From an uncultured Corynebacterium sp. (GTDB lineage Bacteria; Actinomycetota; Actinomycetes; Mycobacteriales; Mycobacteriaceae): a stretch of DNA of 64,000 bases. Location of the stretch: positions 124,001-188,000 of the forward strand of contig CALUCD010000005.1 of NCBI GenBank assembly GCA_943914465.1, written 5' to 3'. The position numbers were made by a program, and so were the translations under genes. This document shows, piece by piece, positions 16,276 through 24,743 of this stretch. Each line of letters starts with the position of its first letter. Within the stretch, counting starts at the first letter, position 1. The notes under the pieces were generated by a model, which did no database searches, was not told the origin of the DNA, and was given only the letters and a program-made list of their open reading frames with translations.

Positions 16276-17444
16276 CCCACGAGCCAATCATTCGGGCTAA
16301 ACAGCTCGAAGTAGACACCCTTGGGAGACTTGTCCGACGGGAGGGCTTCGATGTCGGCACGTAGAGCCTGCAAAAATGCCACACCGCCGCAGAGATACAC
16401 ATCAGCGCCTGCAAGGTCATAGTCTGCGATGTTTATCCGTTGACCAGCATCTCTGAAGAAGACGTCCATCGTCGCGTCCGCAATTGCGGCTGTGAGATTG
16501 CGTGATTCTTCGCGCTGCGCCCAGGATTCTTCATTCGTGTCTGCGTGAATGTAGGTCACCTTGCGGTTGCGTTCCTCCGCGGCGAGGTGGCTGAGCATAC
16601 CCACCATTGGCGTGGAACCGATCCCGGATGAGACCAGAACGACCGGGTTGTCTCCCTCATGGAGCACAAGGTTGCCAGCGGCGAGCGTGGCGTCCACACT
16701 GTCTCCGATTGCAATGTGGTCGCGCAGGAAGGTGGAAACCTCGCCGTCGGTGAGAACGGCAATCCGGTAATAGGTGGCGTCACCGGCGATGATGGAATAT
16801 TGGCGGAGCTGTCGGGCACCGTCAGGAAGTGTAATACCGACGGAAGTGTACTGGCCGGGCCGTGGCTTGGAGAAGTCCCCGGTGAGAGTGTAGGCAGTTA
16901 CGTGCTCGTTGAGTTTTTTCTTCTCGGTGACGGTCGCGGTGCGAAAAACATCACCGGGGGTGACGTTATCGGATGCGTAAAGCTTTTCCTCGTGCTCAAT
17001 CAGCACTTCCGCCATGAGCCAGTAGACCTGATCCCATGCTTCGGCTACCTCAGGGGTAACGGCATCCCCCAGCACGTCGACGATGCCGGCCATCAGGTTG
17101 TCGTGAACGATCTGATACTGGTCGGGGCTGATGCCGAGCGATACATGCTTATGGGCAATGCGGTCGAGCATCATCTTCGGGTCGGGCGCGGTTGGATCGA
17201 CCAACTGCGCGGCGAAGGTGGCTACGGAGGCCGCGAGCGCTTTCTGCTGAGCACCCTGTTTTTGGTTACCGCGGTTGAACAGGTCGGAGAGCAACTCCGG
17301 ATGTGCGGCGAACATCTTGGAGTAGAAGACGCGGGCAATGGTCTCGATGTTTTCTCCGACCAGCGGCAGCGTTGCTCTGATGATTTCGGTGTGTTCTGGA
17401 CTCAAGTGGGCTGATTTGGTGTTGGGTAGATCGGTGACGAACAC
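16272..17444 (-). CDS. hmp: Flavohaemoglobin (nitric oxide dioxygenase)
   Basis: The protein has 390 residues from the GTG at 17442-17444, chosen because AAAGGA lies seven bases upstream; an in-frame TTG at 17468 has no such site. A globin domain (1-150), with the proximal-haem region RIAHKHVSLGI, is followed by an FAD-binding barrel (RQYSI) and an NAD-binding domain (SSGIGSTPMVGML, CGGVAFLQAL). The enzyme converts NO and O2 to nitrate using NADH. An AT-rich block (17468-17500) upstream probably holds the promoter and operator. It is convergent with the four-Cys regulator. Confidence 0.95.
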   Translation of the reverse strand: MFVTDLPNTKSAHLSPEHTEIIRATLPLVGENIETIARVFYSKMFAAHPELLSDLFNRGNQKQGAQQKALAASVATFAAQLVDPTAPDPKMMLDRIAHKHVSLGISPDQYQIVHDNLMAGIVDVLGDAVTPEVAEAWDQVYWLMAEVLIEHEEKLYASDNVTPGDVFRTATVTEKKKLNEHVTAYTLTGDFSKPRPGQYTSVGITLPDGARQLRQYSIIAGDATYYRIAVLTDGEVSTFLRDHIAIGDSVDATLAAGNLVLHEGDNPVVLVSSGIGSTPMVGMLSHLAAEERNRKVTYIHADTNEESWAQREESRNLTAAIADATMDVFFRDAGQRINIADYDLAGADVYLCGGVAFLQALRADIEALPSDKSPKGVYFELFSPNDWLVG

Positions 17445-17681
17445 GTTGTGGTCCTTTCGGGGCGACAAAATATTTAAAACCGAGTTTACCCGTGTTTAAT
17501 GCAGAGGTTGAAGTCGATCGTAAACAATGCGTTCGGATTGCATGGGTCGCAGGGACGACAAGAAAGCCGCCAAGCGGTGGGAAGCGAATAATCCGATGGG
17601 CGTGCGGTGCGTTGGCAGGCCAGAGGTGGAAAACCTCTTGTTTCTATCGAGGTAGTTGGCGGTAAATCCCAGTTCAATCTA

Positions 17682-18080
17682 ATGCGATTGCCGCATACTT
17701 ACCTTCCAACCCTCACCTTCGCACGGTTAGATTGGATCCCAGATGACCCCCGCCACTCAAAACTCAAATGGACCCTCGGCTTTACCCTTGTCGTTGCATC
17801 ATCGCTCGGAGGTGTATCGCCTGCGCAGGCTGCTCCGGTTAATCTCGCCGCAGTCTCTCAGCTGCAGACGGTTCCAACTGCCACCACCGTTTCGCTTTCG
17901 AGCTCTGATCTTCTCCGTCCGAATTTCCAGAACGGTGTCCTGAACAACGGAATAGACCCCTACTCGCGCAGCACAGAAGAGCAGATAAGGCGAGCTAAGG
18001 AACAGATCCCGAATGCGCTGTTCAAGAAAGATAAAAATGGCAAACGCACCGATATGGTCAACCTCACCAAGTTTGACTGA
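17682..18080 (+). pseudogene. Secreted toxin-like protein lacking its C-terminal domain
   Basis: From ATG 17682, 132 residues: basic HSKLKW, hydrophobic LGFTLVVASSLGGV and a signal-peptidase site PAQA|APV, then the Ser/Thr-rich linker and the helix EEQIRRAKEQIPNALF. It stops at KFD where the intact paralogue at 5290 continues into its charged C-terminal domain (SKFNKNLRGTKD...). The stop results from fusion with the downstream partner gene at the shared string AAGTTTGA (18069-18076). The linker region is repeated at 6975-7164. It is probably exported but without activity. Confidence 0.7.
17833..18022 (+). repeat. 190-bp direct repeat, copy B
   Basis: This copy is nearly identical to 6975-7164 and encodes the secreted-toxin linker (PVNLAAVSQLQTVP to NALF). 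It is still attached to a signal peptide here, so it is the more complete copy. Confidence 0.9.
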
Positions 18081-18585
18081 GGATCAGTGGAGCAAAATTC
18101 GGCGCTTAATGGATCTTCCCGATTACCACTACCTTGACTATGTACCGCATCAGCCTGTGGCTGAATCGTTTCTTGCGCTCGAATACTACCTGGAACGCAA
18201 CTACTTCCCACGCGCCCTGGATCGCTACTCATTTGTCTGTCTGATCGTGCTGTTCACGTGGGCTGACTACGTTGACATCGTGCCGGGCCGTACTGACGGA
18301 GACTATGAGTATCCGCCGGTCGTTATTGAGAGCCTTGAAGACGGGATCGGGCCAGAGGAGGTGGACCAGCTCATGCGATCAACCCTGTCAAGCGAACTTT
18401 ATAGTGTCAGCTATATTTTTCTCGAGCAGCGGGATTTGCTCATCGTGTTGAGAGAGGACTTTAGTGTTGTGTTCCACGGTTTGAGCGCTGAAGACGCGAA
18501 GCTCATTGACTCCCTCGCGTCTGTCAACGGTCTGTTCCTCAAGCACCGAAGCCAGGATGGACCTGCAACCCTGGTCCAAGCGTAG
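18013..18585 (+). CDS. Putative immunity protein, copy 3 (chimeric start)
   Basis: The protein has up to 190 residues, with strong similarity to the products at 5832 and 6386 from SPSLTEDQWSKI onward (YLERNYFPRALDRYSFVCL, FTWADYVDIVPG, LASVNGLFLKH). The first ~18 codons are toxin-gene DNA read in another frame, because a deletion fused the toxin linker to this gene at AAGTTTGA. The usable start is therefore uncertain: ATG 18013 has AAGGAA about ten bases upstream, and ATG 18037 is an alternative. The body is intact, so an immunity function may persist although the neighbouring toxin is broken. Confidence 0.55.
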   Translation: MRCSRKIKMANAPIWSTSPSLTEDQWSKIRRLMDLPDYHYLDYVPHQPVAESFLALEYYLERNYFPRALDRYSFVCLIVLFTWADYVDIVPGRTDGDYEYPPVVIESLEDGIGPEEVDQLMRSTLSSELYSVSYIFLEQRDLLIVLREDFSVVFHGLSAEDAKLIDSLASVNGLFLKHRSQDGPATLVQA

Positions 18586-18592
18586 CTATACA

Positions 18593-18914
18593 ATGCCAAC
18601 TCCTAGTTTGTCCGAGCAGCAGTGGGAGAAGATTCTCCGGCTGGTGAATTCGCCGTCGTATTATGTGGTCGATTATGTGCCGCATGTGCCTGCAGCAGAG
18701 TCGTTGCTTTCGCTTGATTACTACGTGGAGCGTGAGTATCTCCCGCGTGCGTTGGATCGATATGCGTTAATCTGCTTGGTTGCGTTGTACACCTGGGCGG
18801 ATTATGTCGCTGGCGACAGCAAACGGGTTGTTTCTAAAGTACAGGAACGAAGATGAAGAGGACACGCCCGCAGATAGTGCAGATAGCACGGGTAACTCCG
18901 GGGAAGACGGATAA
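18593..18914 (+). pseudogene. Putative immunity protein, copy 4, with internal deletion
   Basis: From ATG 18593 the product follows the family (PSLSEQQWEKILRLVNSPS, YVEREYLPRALDRYALICL, YTWADYV) and then breaks after about residue 73. In the next frame the family C-terminus resumes directly (LATANGLFLKYRNEDEE...) and ends with a TAA at 18912-18914. The central ~80 residues between the TWADYV and NGLFLK blocks are gone and the frame is shifted. The open frame itself stops at 18854-18856. An acidic tail DTPADSADSTGNSGEDG is unique to this copy. Confidence 0.7.
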
Positions 18915-18967
18915 GACTGGGCACCCAGATTCGCTGTACGGGGGCATGCTCGATACAGTCAGTTGCC

Positions 18968-20398
18968 GTGCCTTATTCGACGCAGCCTGACCCAGCAACC
19001 CCGGGGCAGCGTTGGACGTTTTTCGCCGTGGTCTCCCTCGGGTTGTTCATGATCAGCTTGGATAATTCGATTCTGTACACGGCGCTGCCCGCGATCAACG
19101 CCCAGCTCAACACCACGCCCACGCAGGCGTTGTGGATCATTAACGCGTACCCGCTTGTCCTGTGTGGGCTGCTGCTCGGCTCTGGCAGTTTGGGAGACAA
19201 GGTCGGCCACCGGGTGATGTTTTTAGCTGGCCTGGTGCTTTTCGGACTGGCTTCACTCGGTGCCGGGTTGGCACCGTCGGCACCAGCACTGATCGTTGCC
19301 CGCGGATTTTTGGGGATGGGTGGGGCGGTGATGATGCCTGCCACCTTGGCGCTGATCCGTCTGACCTTTCCTGATGAGCAAGAGCGCAACACAGCCATCG
19401 GGATCTGGAGTTCGGTGGCGGTTGTCGGTGCTGCGGCTGGCCCGCTGATTGGCGGGGCGTTGTTGCAGTTCTTCTGGTGGGGGTCAATTTTTCTCATCAA
19501 CGTTCCCATCGTTGTCCTCGCGGCTGCGCTCACGGTGTGGCTTGCGCCGGAGAACCTGCCGAACCCTACCAAGCATTGGGATGCGGTTTCATCACTGGCC
19601 GCGCTTGTAGCGTTAGTGGGGCTGACAATCACTATTAAAGAGGCCGCGAATGCTGAGCGTTCACCGGTGTTGTTGTGTGCTGCCGCGCTGCTTGCCGGAA
19701 TCGGTGCCGTCTGGTTTACGCGCCGCCAGCGCCGCCTCGCCGACCCGCTGCTTAGCTTCGACATCTTCCGTTCGCGCCTGTTTAGCGGTGGTGTGATCGC
19801 GGCTGCGGGCAGCGTGTTTGTCCTCATCGGCACGGAGTTGCAGACTGTGCAAAAGCTCCAGCTTATCGACGCCTTCACCCCCTTCCACGCCGGCCTGACG
19901 GTTGTGACCATGGCGCTGGCGGCTTTTCCGGCCTCCATCCTGGGGGGAGCGAACCTGCACCGGATCGGTTTTTTGCCGTTGGTTGCCGGCGGGTTTGTTG
20001 GTGCGGCGCTTGGTGCGGTGCTTTTGGTGTGGGGTTCGGTGCAGCAAAACTTCGCGCTTGAGGTCGGCGCCCTTGCCGTGTTGGGTTTTTCTGTGGGGTC
20101 GGTGATGAGTGTGTCGTCGATTGCGATTATCGGCGCGGCACCTTTGCACCGCACGGGGATGGCGGCAGGTGTGGAGGAAGTCTCCTACGAGTTCGGCGCG
20201 CTGTTGACGGTGGCGATTACCGGATCGCTGCTCGCTCGTTGGCTGGCGCTGGGCACTGAGCGCGCCACCTATGCTGCTGCCTACACGAGTGCATACCACC
20301 AGGTGCTTGCGGTGCTCGTGGCGGCAGCGGTTGCGCTTGCCGCTGTGACGTGGTGGTGTTTTCGGGATAACCCCAAATCAGGAGAGCTTTTCACGTAA
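18968..20398 (+). CDS. MFS drug-efflux transporter, DHA2 type
   Basis: The protein has 476 residues with about 14 membrane helices. Motif A is present as LGSGSLGDKVGHRVMFLAG, and LDNSILYTALPAI in helix 1 and GAAAGPLIGGALLQFFWWGSIFLINVP in helix 5 (motif C) are typical of QacA/SmvA-like proton antiporters. The GTG start at 18968 has a poor ribosome-binding site; a TTG at 18965 is possible. It follows the decayed immunity genes on the same strand but is probably a separate chromosomal gene. Substrate unknown. Confidence 0.85.
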   Translation: MPYSTQPDPATPGQRWTFFAVVSLGLFMISLDNSILYTALPAINAQLNTTPTQALWIINAYPLVLCGLLLGSGSLGDKVGHRVMFLAGLVLFGLASLGAGLAPSAPALIVARGFLGMGGAVMMPATLALIRLTFPDEQERNTAIGIWSSVAVVGAAAGPLIGGALLQFFWWGSIFLINVPIVVLAAALTVWLAPENLPNPTKHWDAVSSLAALVALVGLTITIKEAANAERSPVLLCAAALLAGIGAVWFTRRQRRLADPLLSFDIFRSRLFSGGVIAAAGSVFVLIGTELQTVQKLQLIDAFTPFHAGLTVVTMALAAFPASILGGANLHRIGFLPLVAGGFVGAALGAVLLVWGSVQQNFALEVGALAVLGFSVGSVMSVSSIAIIGAAPLHRTGMAAGVEEVSYEFGALLTVAITGSLLARWLALGTERATYAAAYTSAYHQVLAVLVAAAVALAAVTWWCFRDNPKSGELFT

Positions 20399-20459
20399 GC
20401 GTTGGGATCGTGGGGGCGGGGTGTCCCCAAAAAGCTCTTGACGCTCACCGCCGCAACAT

Positions 20460-20478
20460 TTAGGGTAGGTTTACCTAA
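20460..20478 (+). promoter_or_regulatory. DtxR-type iron box
   Basis: TTAGGGTAGGTTTACCTAA matches the 19-bp DtxR consensus at 16 positions, with the palindromic ends TTAGG/CCTAA intact. It lies 20 bp before the GTG of the following gene, so iron-bound DtxR should repress it. Confidence 0.75.
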
Positions 20479-20498
20479 AGTTGGAAAGGCGGGGCTAA

Positions 20499-21242
20499 GT
20501 GGTTACGAGTGATGTGGTCAACGCGCTTGCGGTAAATATCGCCACCCGGGTACTCGCCGGTGGTGGTGACATGGTGTTGGTGCCGTACCGTCAACACACG
20601 CAACATCCCCTCGACATCGTGACACACGGCCTCGACGCGGTTGGAAACCTCGTGGTTTCATGTCTGGAAGACGACATCCACGATTACACGCCGCTTGAGG
20701 TGCGCGCTGGCACGATCCTCAAGTCCCCGCAGTTCCACGTGGATATCACCGCTGCGAGTACCCATGCGCTTGGGACAGTGCAGTGGTTTGCCGTAGATGG
20801 CCCGTGGGTGCGGGGAGTGCTGGATATTGAGACCATGCATGTCCACCACGTTGGCTACCCGACCTGCTTCGCAGTTGACTCTCTGCGGCCGTTGGCGTTG
20901 GGCATCGGGGAAGTCGATGCAGATCGCGTCGGCGCGTACGACGTCGTTTCGAGCCTTGGGACTGCGATTTTAGGAAAACTTTTCGACGCTGTCGCGCAAA
21001 GCAGCACTGCCGGAGTCCTGTGTGACACCCAACCGCTGAACGCGTGCGCGCACACCAAGGACAAGCTGTTCATCATTGATATCTCATCGGCGGGTGTGAC
21101 GCTGTTGCGCACAACTGATGCAACTCGGGTGACGGCACATGTCGCCCTGCCCCGGCCTGCCCGGGACTTTCAAGACTTGGCTAACCAGCTCGTTGAGTTA
21201 GCCGACCAAGCCTCGGGCTGGCACGCGGACTCGCGTATCTGA
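20499..21242 (+). CDS. Iron-box-controlled protein of unknown function
   Basis: The protein has 247 residues from GTG 20499 with GAAAGG about ten bases upstream. There is no signal peptide and no membrane helix. The N-terminal 110 residues resemble, in general form, pyridoxamine-oxidase-fold proteins acting on haem or flavin (repeated beta-strand pattern, GNLVVSCLEDD), but no motif is decisive. Three cysteines are spread through the middle (YPTCF, GVLCDTQ, NACAH). The iron box directly upstream argues for a role in iron or haem acquisition or use. A strong hairpin at 21263 ends it. Confidence 0.6.
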   Translation: MVTSDVVNALAVNIATRVLAGGGDMVLVPYRQHTQHPLDIVTHGLDAVGNLVVSCLEDDIHDYTPLEVRAGTILKSPQFHVDITAASTHALGTVQWFAVDGPWVRGVLDIETMHVHHVGYPTCFAVDSLRPLALGIGEVDADRVGAYDVVSSLGTAILGKLFDAVAQSSTAGVLCDTQPLNACAHTKDKLFIIDISSAGVTLLRTTDATRVTAHVALPRPARDFQDLANQLVELADQASGWHADSRI

Positions 21243-21262
21243 CAGCCAGCTCGAGTGTGGGA

Positions 21263-21296
21263 AACGGGGCACCCCCCTGACCGGAGGTGCCCCGTT
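21263..21296. terminator. Bidirectional terminator
   Basis: AACGGGGCACC (21263-21273) pairs with GGTGCCCCGTT (21286-21296). It sits between the convergent iron-box gene and the DUF1540 gene, serving both. Confidence 0.75.
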
Positions 21297-21324
21297 GACC
21301 AGTGTGAAATCGACATTTTGCAGT

Positions 21325-21597
21325 TTAGGCGACTTCGTAGCTAGCGCATTTTGCCCCAGCAGCCACAGTGATGGCGTCGTTGGTGCACATCAAGTTCTCA
21401 TTGTGGGTGCATTCGAGGCGGTGGCACGCGCCCACAGTGCCCTCAGCGGGAAGGATGCTGCGTGCGTCCAGCGTGGTGTAGGTGCCGCAGGTCGCGGTGT
21501 CCCCACCGAGCACGGTGATAGCGAGGGCGGTGCAGCCGCCATTGTTGAATGCACAGCCTGTGGTGGCGCAGGATGCGATTTTGGTTGCAGTAGCCAT
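21325..21597 (-). CDS. DUF1540 cysteine-rich protein with two repeats
   Basis: The protein has 90 residues from ATG 21595-21597 with AAGGAG eight bases upstream. Two DUF1540-like units are visible: CATTGCAFNNGGCTALAITV (10-29) and CHRLECTHNENLMC followed by TNDAITV. Each has spaced cysteines followed by the hydrophobic strand AITV. DUF1540 proteins are small presumed metal-binding proteins without a proven role. It stands alone, opposite in direction to its neighbours. Confidence 0.85.
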   Translation of the reverse strand: MATATKIASCATTGCAFNNGGCTALAITVLGGDTATCGTYTTLDARSILPAEGTVGACHRLECTHNENLMCTNDAITVAAGAKCASYEVA

Positions 21598-21778
21598 AGT
21601 GAAAACTCCTTGAGTGGTATGGCGGTATGGGTTTCAAATTGCTGCTGCGTATCTGACACACGCGACGATAATGCTGATACGACGTGCCCGCAAGCAAGGG
21701 AAACCTATGCTGACCTGCGGAAATAATGCAACACTAGTGTTTCGTAAATCCTTGGTAGCCCCACGTAGACTTGAGCCC

Positions 21779-23512
21779 ATGTCTTTGCCAGTGCCGCAAT
21801 ATCTTGAGGACATTTTGGATACCGTCCGCGACCAGGACGGCGGCGAAACCGCCGACTACATCGAAATACTGAAGAATGCCGACCCGGACAAGCTTGGCCT
21901 GGCGCTGTGCACCACCGCGGGCCACCTGTACGCGGTGGGGGATTGTGACTACGAGTTTTCAATCCAATCCATTTCTAAACCGTTTGTGTACGCACTCGCC
22001 CTTGATATCTATGGCTCGGCTGAGGTGCACAAATATGTCGGCGTTGAACCTTCGGGGGAGGCCTTCAATGAGCTTTCGCTTGATGACGAAACCGGCAGGC
22101 CCGCCAACCCCATGATCAACGCCGGCGCGATCACCGTTGATCAGCTCATTGGCGGCCCAACCATCCCGGTTGAAGACCGTGTGGAAAAGATCCGCGAGTA
22201 TTTTTCGAGGCTGGCAGGCCGGCAATTGCGCGTCGATACGCGAATCTTCGAGTCCGAGATGGCCGGGGCCGACCGCAATATGGCGATTGCGCACATGCTG
22301 CGTGAAGCCGGCGTGATCACAGACGCAGCCAATGATGCGGTTTCTAGCTATATCAGCCAGTGCTCTGTATTGGTGACAGTAAAAGACCTGGCAGTCATGG
22401 CGGCGACGCTCGCGAACGGTGGCACCCAGCCGGTCACGGGGGAGAAGATTCTCACCGCGGAGGCGTGTCGGGTAACGCAGGCGGTGATGGTCTCAGCAGG
22501 GATGTATGACGCATCTGGGCGCTGGATGGTCAATGTCGGCATACCTGCGAAATCTGGCGTAGCGGGTGGATTGATTGGCACAATGCCCGGCCAGATGGGC
22601 ATAGCTTCACTGAGTCCTCGGTTGGATAAGCAGGGCAATTCGGTGCGTGGGGTGAAGATTTTCAATGAGCTCTCGAGCGCGCTTGGGCTCAACCTGATGT
22701 CCTCTGATTACTACGTTGCCCCAGGTATTCGCTCTATCGACCGCAAGGGTGCGACCACCGTGGTGGAGCTGCAGGGCATGATCAACTTCACCGCCGCGGA
22801 GAAAATCCTTCATGAGCTTGATGCTCGTAACCTCACCGCCGAAAGTTTGGTGCTTGACGTCTCGAACGTGACCGCGTTCAACAAGGCGGGGCGCAAACTC
22901 ATTAAAGAAGGACTGTTGCAGTTTCGGGAGCAGGGCAGTCACGTCGCCATCTACGACCCGGATGGGGCGATGCCGGATTATGAATTCTCCGACGGTTCAA
23001 TGGCAGAGTCAGTCAAAGACCTCACCGTGTCGTTTTCTGTCCCGGCGGCACCGCGCCGGGTGTTCGACGCGATCACGAAACCGAAGCAGTGGTGGGAGGA
23101 GCGCATCGAGGGCGACGCGGACGAAAAGGGTTCGCAGTTCCGCGTGAACAACGGTGACCAGCACGTTGCCCTCAAGGTCGAAGAGGCCGACGACGGCAAA
23201 CGCGTGGTCTGGCACGTGGAACCTACTGAGGATGATGCGCGTGATCCGCATTGGGACGACACGTCATTGATCTTTGACATCGCGGAGTCAGACGCCGGTG
23301 ACACCACCGTCAATTTCACCCACCGCGGGATGCGCCCGCACGACGAGTCGTACCACGAGGCGGAGCAAACCTGGCGCGACCGGCTGCGGGAGCGGCTTGA
23401 GCCGCTGATCAGCCGCGGAGATGAGAGTGCGGAGCCGGATACGGATTCGGGTACGGATGCCGATGCGGCAGGCGGTGAGGCGAGCTCAAGGATGCAGCAG
23501 GGGAAGCAGTAA
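21779..23512 (+). CDS. glsA: Glutaminase-STAS-SRPBCC three-domain protein
   Basis: The protein has 577 residues from ATG 21779; an open extension upstream does not look like coding sequence of this family. Residues 1-310 are a serine-dependent glutaminase of the beta-lactamase fold (SIQSISKPF with Ser64-x-x-Lys67; NPMINAGAI; KSGVAGG), converting glutamine to glutamate and ammonia. Residues 325-425 form a STAS domain (TTVVELQGMINF, LVLDVSNVTAFNKAG). Residues 440-545 are an AHSA1/SRPBCC-like fold (FSVPAAPRRVFDAITKPKQWWEERIEG). A disordered acidic tail ends the protein. Glutaminase-STAS pairs are known; the third domain is unusual. The stop overlaps the next ATG (TAATG), so the GH13 gene is coupled. 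Confidence 0.85.
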   Translation: MSLPVPQYLEDILDTVRDQDGGETADYIEILKNADPDKLGLALCTTAGHLYAVGDCDYEFSIQSISKPFVYALALDIYGSAEVHKYVGVEPSGEAFNELSLDDETGRPANPMINAGAITVDQLIGGPTIPVEDRVEKIREYFSRLAGRQLRVDTRIFESEMAGADRNMAIAHMLREAGVITDAANDAVSSYISQCSVLVTVKDLAVMAATLANGGTQPVTGEKILTAEACRVTQAVMVSAGMYDASGRWMVNVGIPAKSGVAGGLIGTMPGQMGIASLSPRLDKQGNSVRGVKIFNELSSALGLNLMSSDYYVAPGIRSIDRKGATTVVELQGMINFTAAEKILHELDARNLTAESLVLDVSNVTAFNKAGRKLIKEGLLQFREQGSHVAIYDPDGAMPDYEFSDGSMAESVKDLTVSFSVPAAPRRVFDAITKPKQWWEERIEGDADEKGSQFRVNNGDQHVALKVEEADDGKRVVWHVEPTEDDARDPHWDDTSLIFDIAESDAGDTTVNFTHRGMRPHDESYHEAEQTWRDRLRERLEPLISRGDESAEPDTDSGTDADAAGGEASSRMQQGKQ

Positions 23513-24687
23513 TGGATACCAACACGATTTTCTGGCACGTCTACCCGCTCGGTGCGACAGGCGCGCCCATCCGAGACCGCAGTGGTGATGACGCTGGACA
23601 CCGCCTGCGCAAGCTAGACGCGTGGCTGGATTACCTCATCGAGCTGGGCTGCAACGGGTTGCTGCTTGGGCCCTTGTTCGAATCAGTCGGCCACGGCTAT
23701 GACACGCTCGACCACTACCGCATCGACTCGCGCCTGGGAGACGACGAGGATTTTGACCACCTCATCGCCGAATGTTCCCGCCGCGGGATCAACGTGCTGC
23801 TTGACGGGGTGTTCAACCATGTCGCACGCACCCACCAGTGGGTTGGAGAAGGCCTCGCAGGGGACACGGACTGGGAAGGTCACGGCGAACTGGCGACGCT
23901 GCACCACGCCGACGAACGGGTCAAGGATGCGGTGGTGGACATTATGACGCACTGGCTGCGTCGCGGCATCTCGGGGTGGCGCCTTGACGTGGCGTATTCC
24001 GTCCCACCGGAGTTCTGGCTCGACGTGCTCGCACGCGTGCGCGGCGAATTCCCCGATGCGTTCTTCCTCGGGGAGGTCATTCACGGTGATTATGCCGCGA
24101 TCGCAGAAGCCGGCACACTTGACTCGGTGACCCAGTACGAGCTGTGGAAGGCCATCTGGTCTTCGCTGGTGGACACCAACTTCTGGGAGCTCGACCATGC
24201 CCTTGGCCGTCACGCTGACATTGCGGCCCGCACGTTGCCCAACACGTTCATCGGCAACCACGACGTTGACCGGATCGCCTCCAAAGTAGGGCAGGACAAG
24301 AGTGTCGTCGCACTGGCGATCCTCATGGTGGTGCCGGGGATGCCGAGTATTTATTACGGCGATGAACAGGGTTTTGAAGCCGTTCGCAGTGAAGGATTCG
24401 CCGCAGATGACAGCGTGCGACCCGCGCTGCCCGCTACGCCTGCTGAGCTTTCCGGACTTGGCGGGTGGGTCTTTAAGGAATATCAGAAGCTCATCGGGCT
24501 ACGCCGCCGCCATGCGTGGCTCACGCATGCCACGACTGAGGTGGTGGACAAGACGAACGAGAGGATCTCGCTTCGCTCATCGAGTGGTGACGGTCAACAG
24601 TTGCAGCTCGATGCCTGGCTCGACCCAACGCCTGGGGTGCGCATCCATGCTGGTGGCAAGACCCTGTATGAGTGGTTCGTGAGCTGA
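23512..24687 (+). CDS. GH13 alpha-amylase-family glycosidase
   Basis: The protein has 391 residues, cytoplasmic. Conserved GH13 regions are DGVFNH (98-103), GWRLDVA with nucleophile Asp159, FLGEVI with acid/base Glu188, and GNHDVDR with Asp251. At under 400 residues it is short for the family, with a reduced C-terminal beta domain, and there is no export signal. It is coupled to the glutaminase by a TAATG overlap. Specificity cannot be read; trehalose- or oligoglucan-acting enzymes are the nearest general type. Confidence 0.85.
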   Translation: MDTNTIFWHVYPLGATGAPIRDRSGDDAGHRLRKLDAWLDYLIELGCNGLLLGPLFESVGHGYDTLDHYRIDSRLGDDEDFDHLIAECSRRGINVLLDGVFNHVARTHQWVGEGLAGDTDWEGHGELATLHHADERVKDAVVDIMTHWLRRGISGWRLDVAYSVPPEFWLDVLARVRGEFPDAFFLGEVIHGDYAAIAEAGTLDSVTQYELWKAIWSSLVDTNFWELDHALGRHADIAARTLPNTFIGNHDVDRIASKVGQDKSVVALAILMVVPGMPSIYYGDEQGFEAVRSEGFAADDSVRPALPATPAELSGLGGWVFKEYQKLIGLRRRHAWLTHATTEVVDKTNERISLRSSSGDGQQLQLDAWLDPTPGVRIHAGGKTLYEWFVS

Positions 24688-24708
24688 ACGGTTTACAAGC
24701 TGGCTGCG

Positions 24709-24728
24709 GCGGCGCTCACGGGCGCCGC
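24709..24728. terminator. Weak hairpin between convergent genes
   Basis: GCGGCGC (24709-24715) pairs with GCGCCGC (24722-24728) in the 56-bp gap between the convergent GH13 gene and the secreted-protein gene. There is no T-run, so its function is uncertain. Confidence 0.35.
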
Positions 24729-24743
24729 GTTGTGAATCGGGTC

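Noticed and set aside
18973..20154. Long open frame (393 codons) on the minus strand opposite the MFS gene
   Set aside because: It mirrors the helical MFS gene on the other strand, has no ribosome-binding site or family-like content, and reflects high-GC codon bias.
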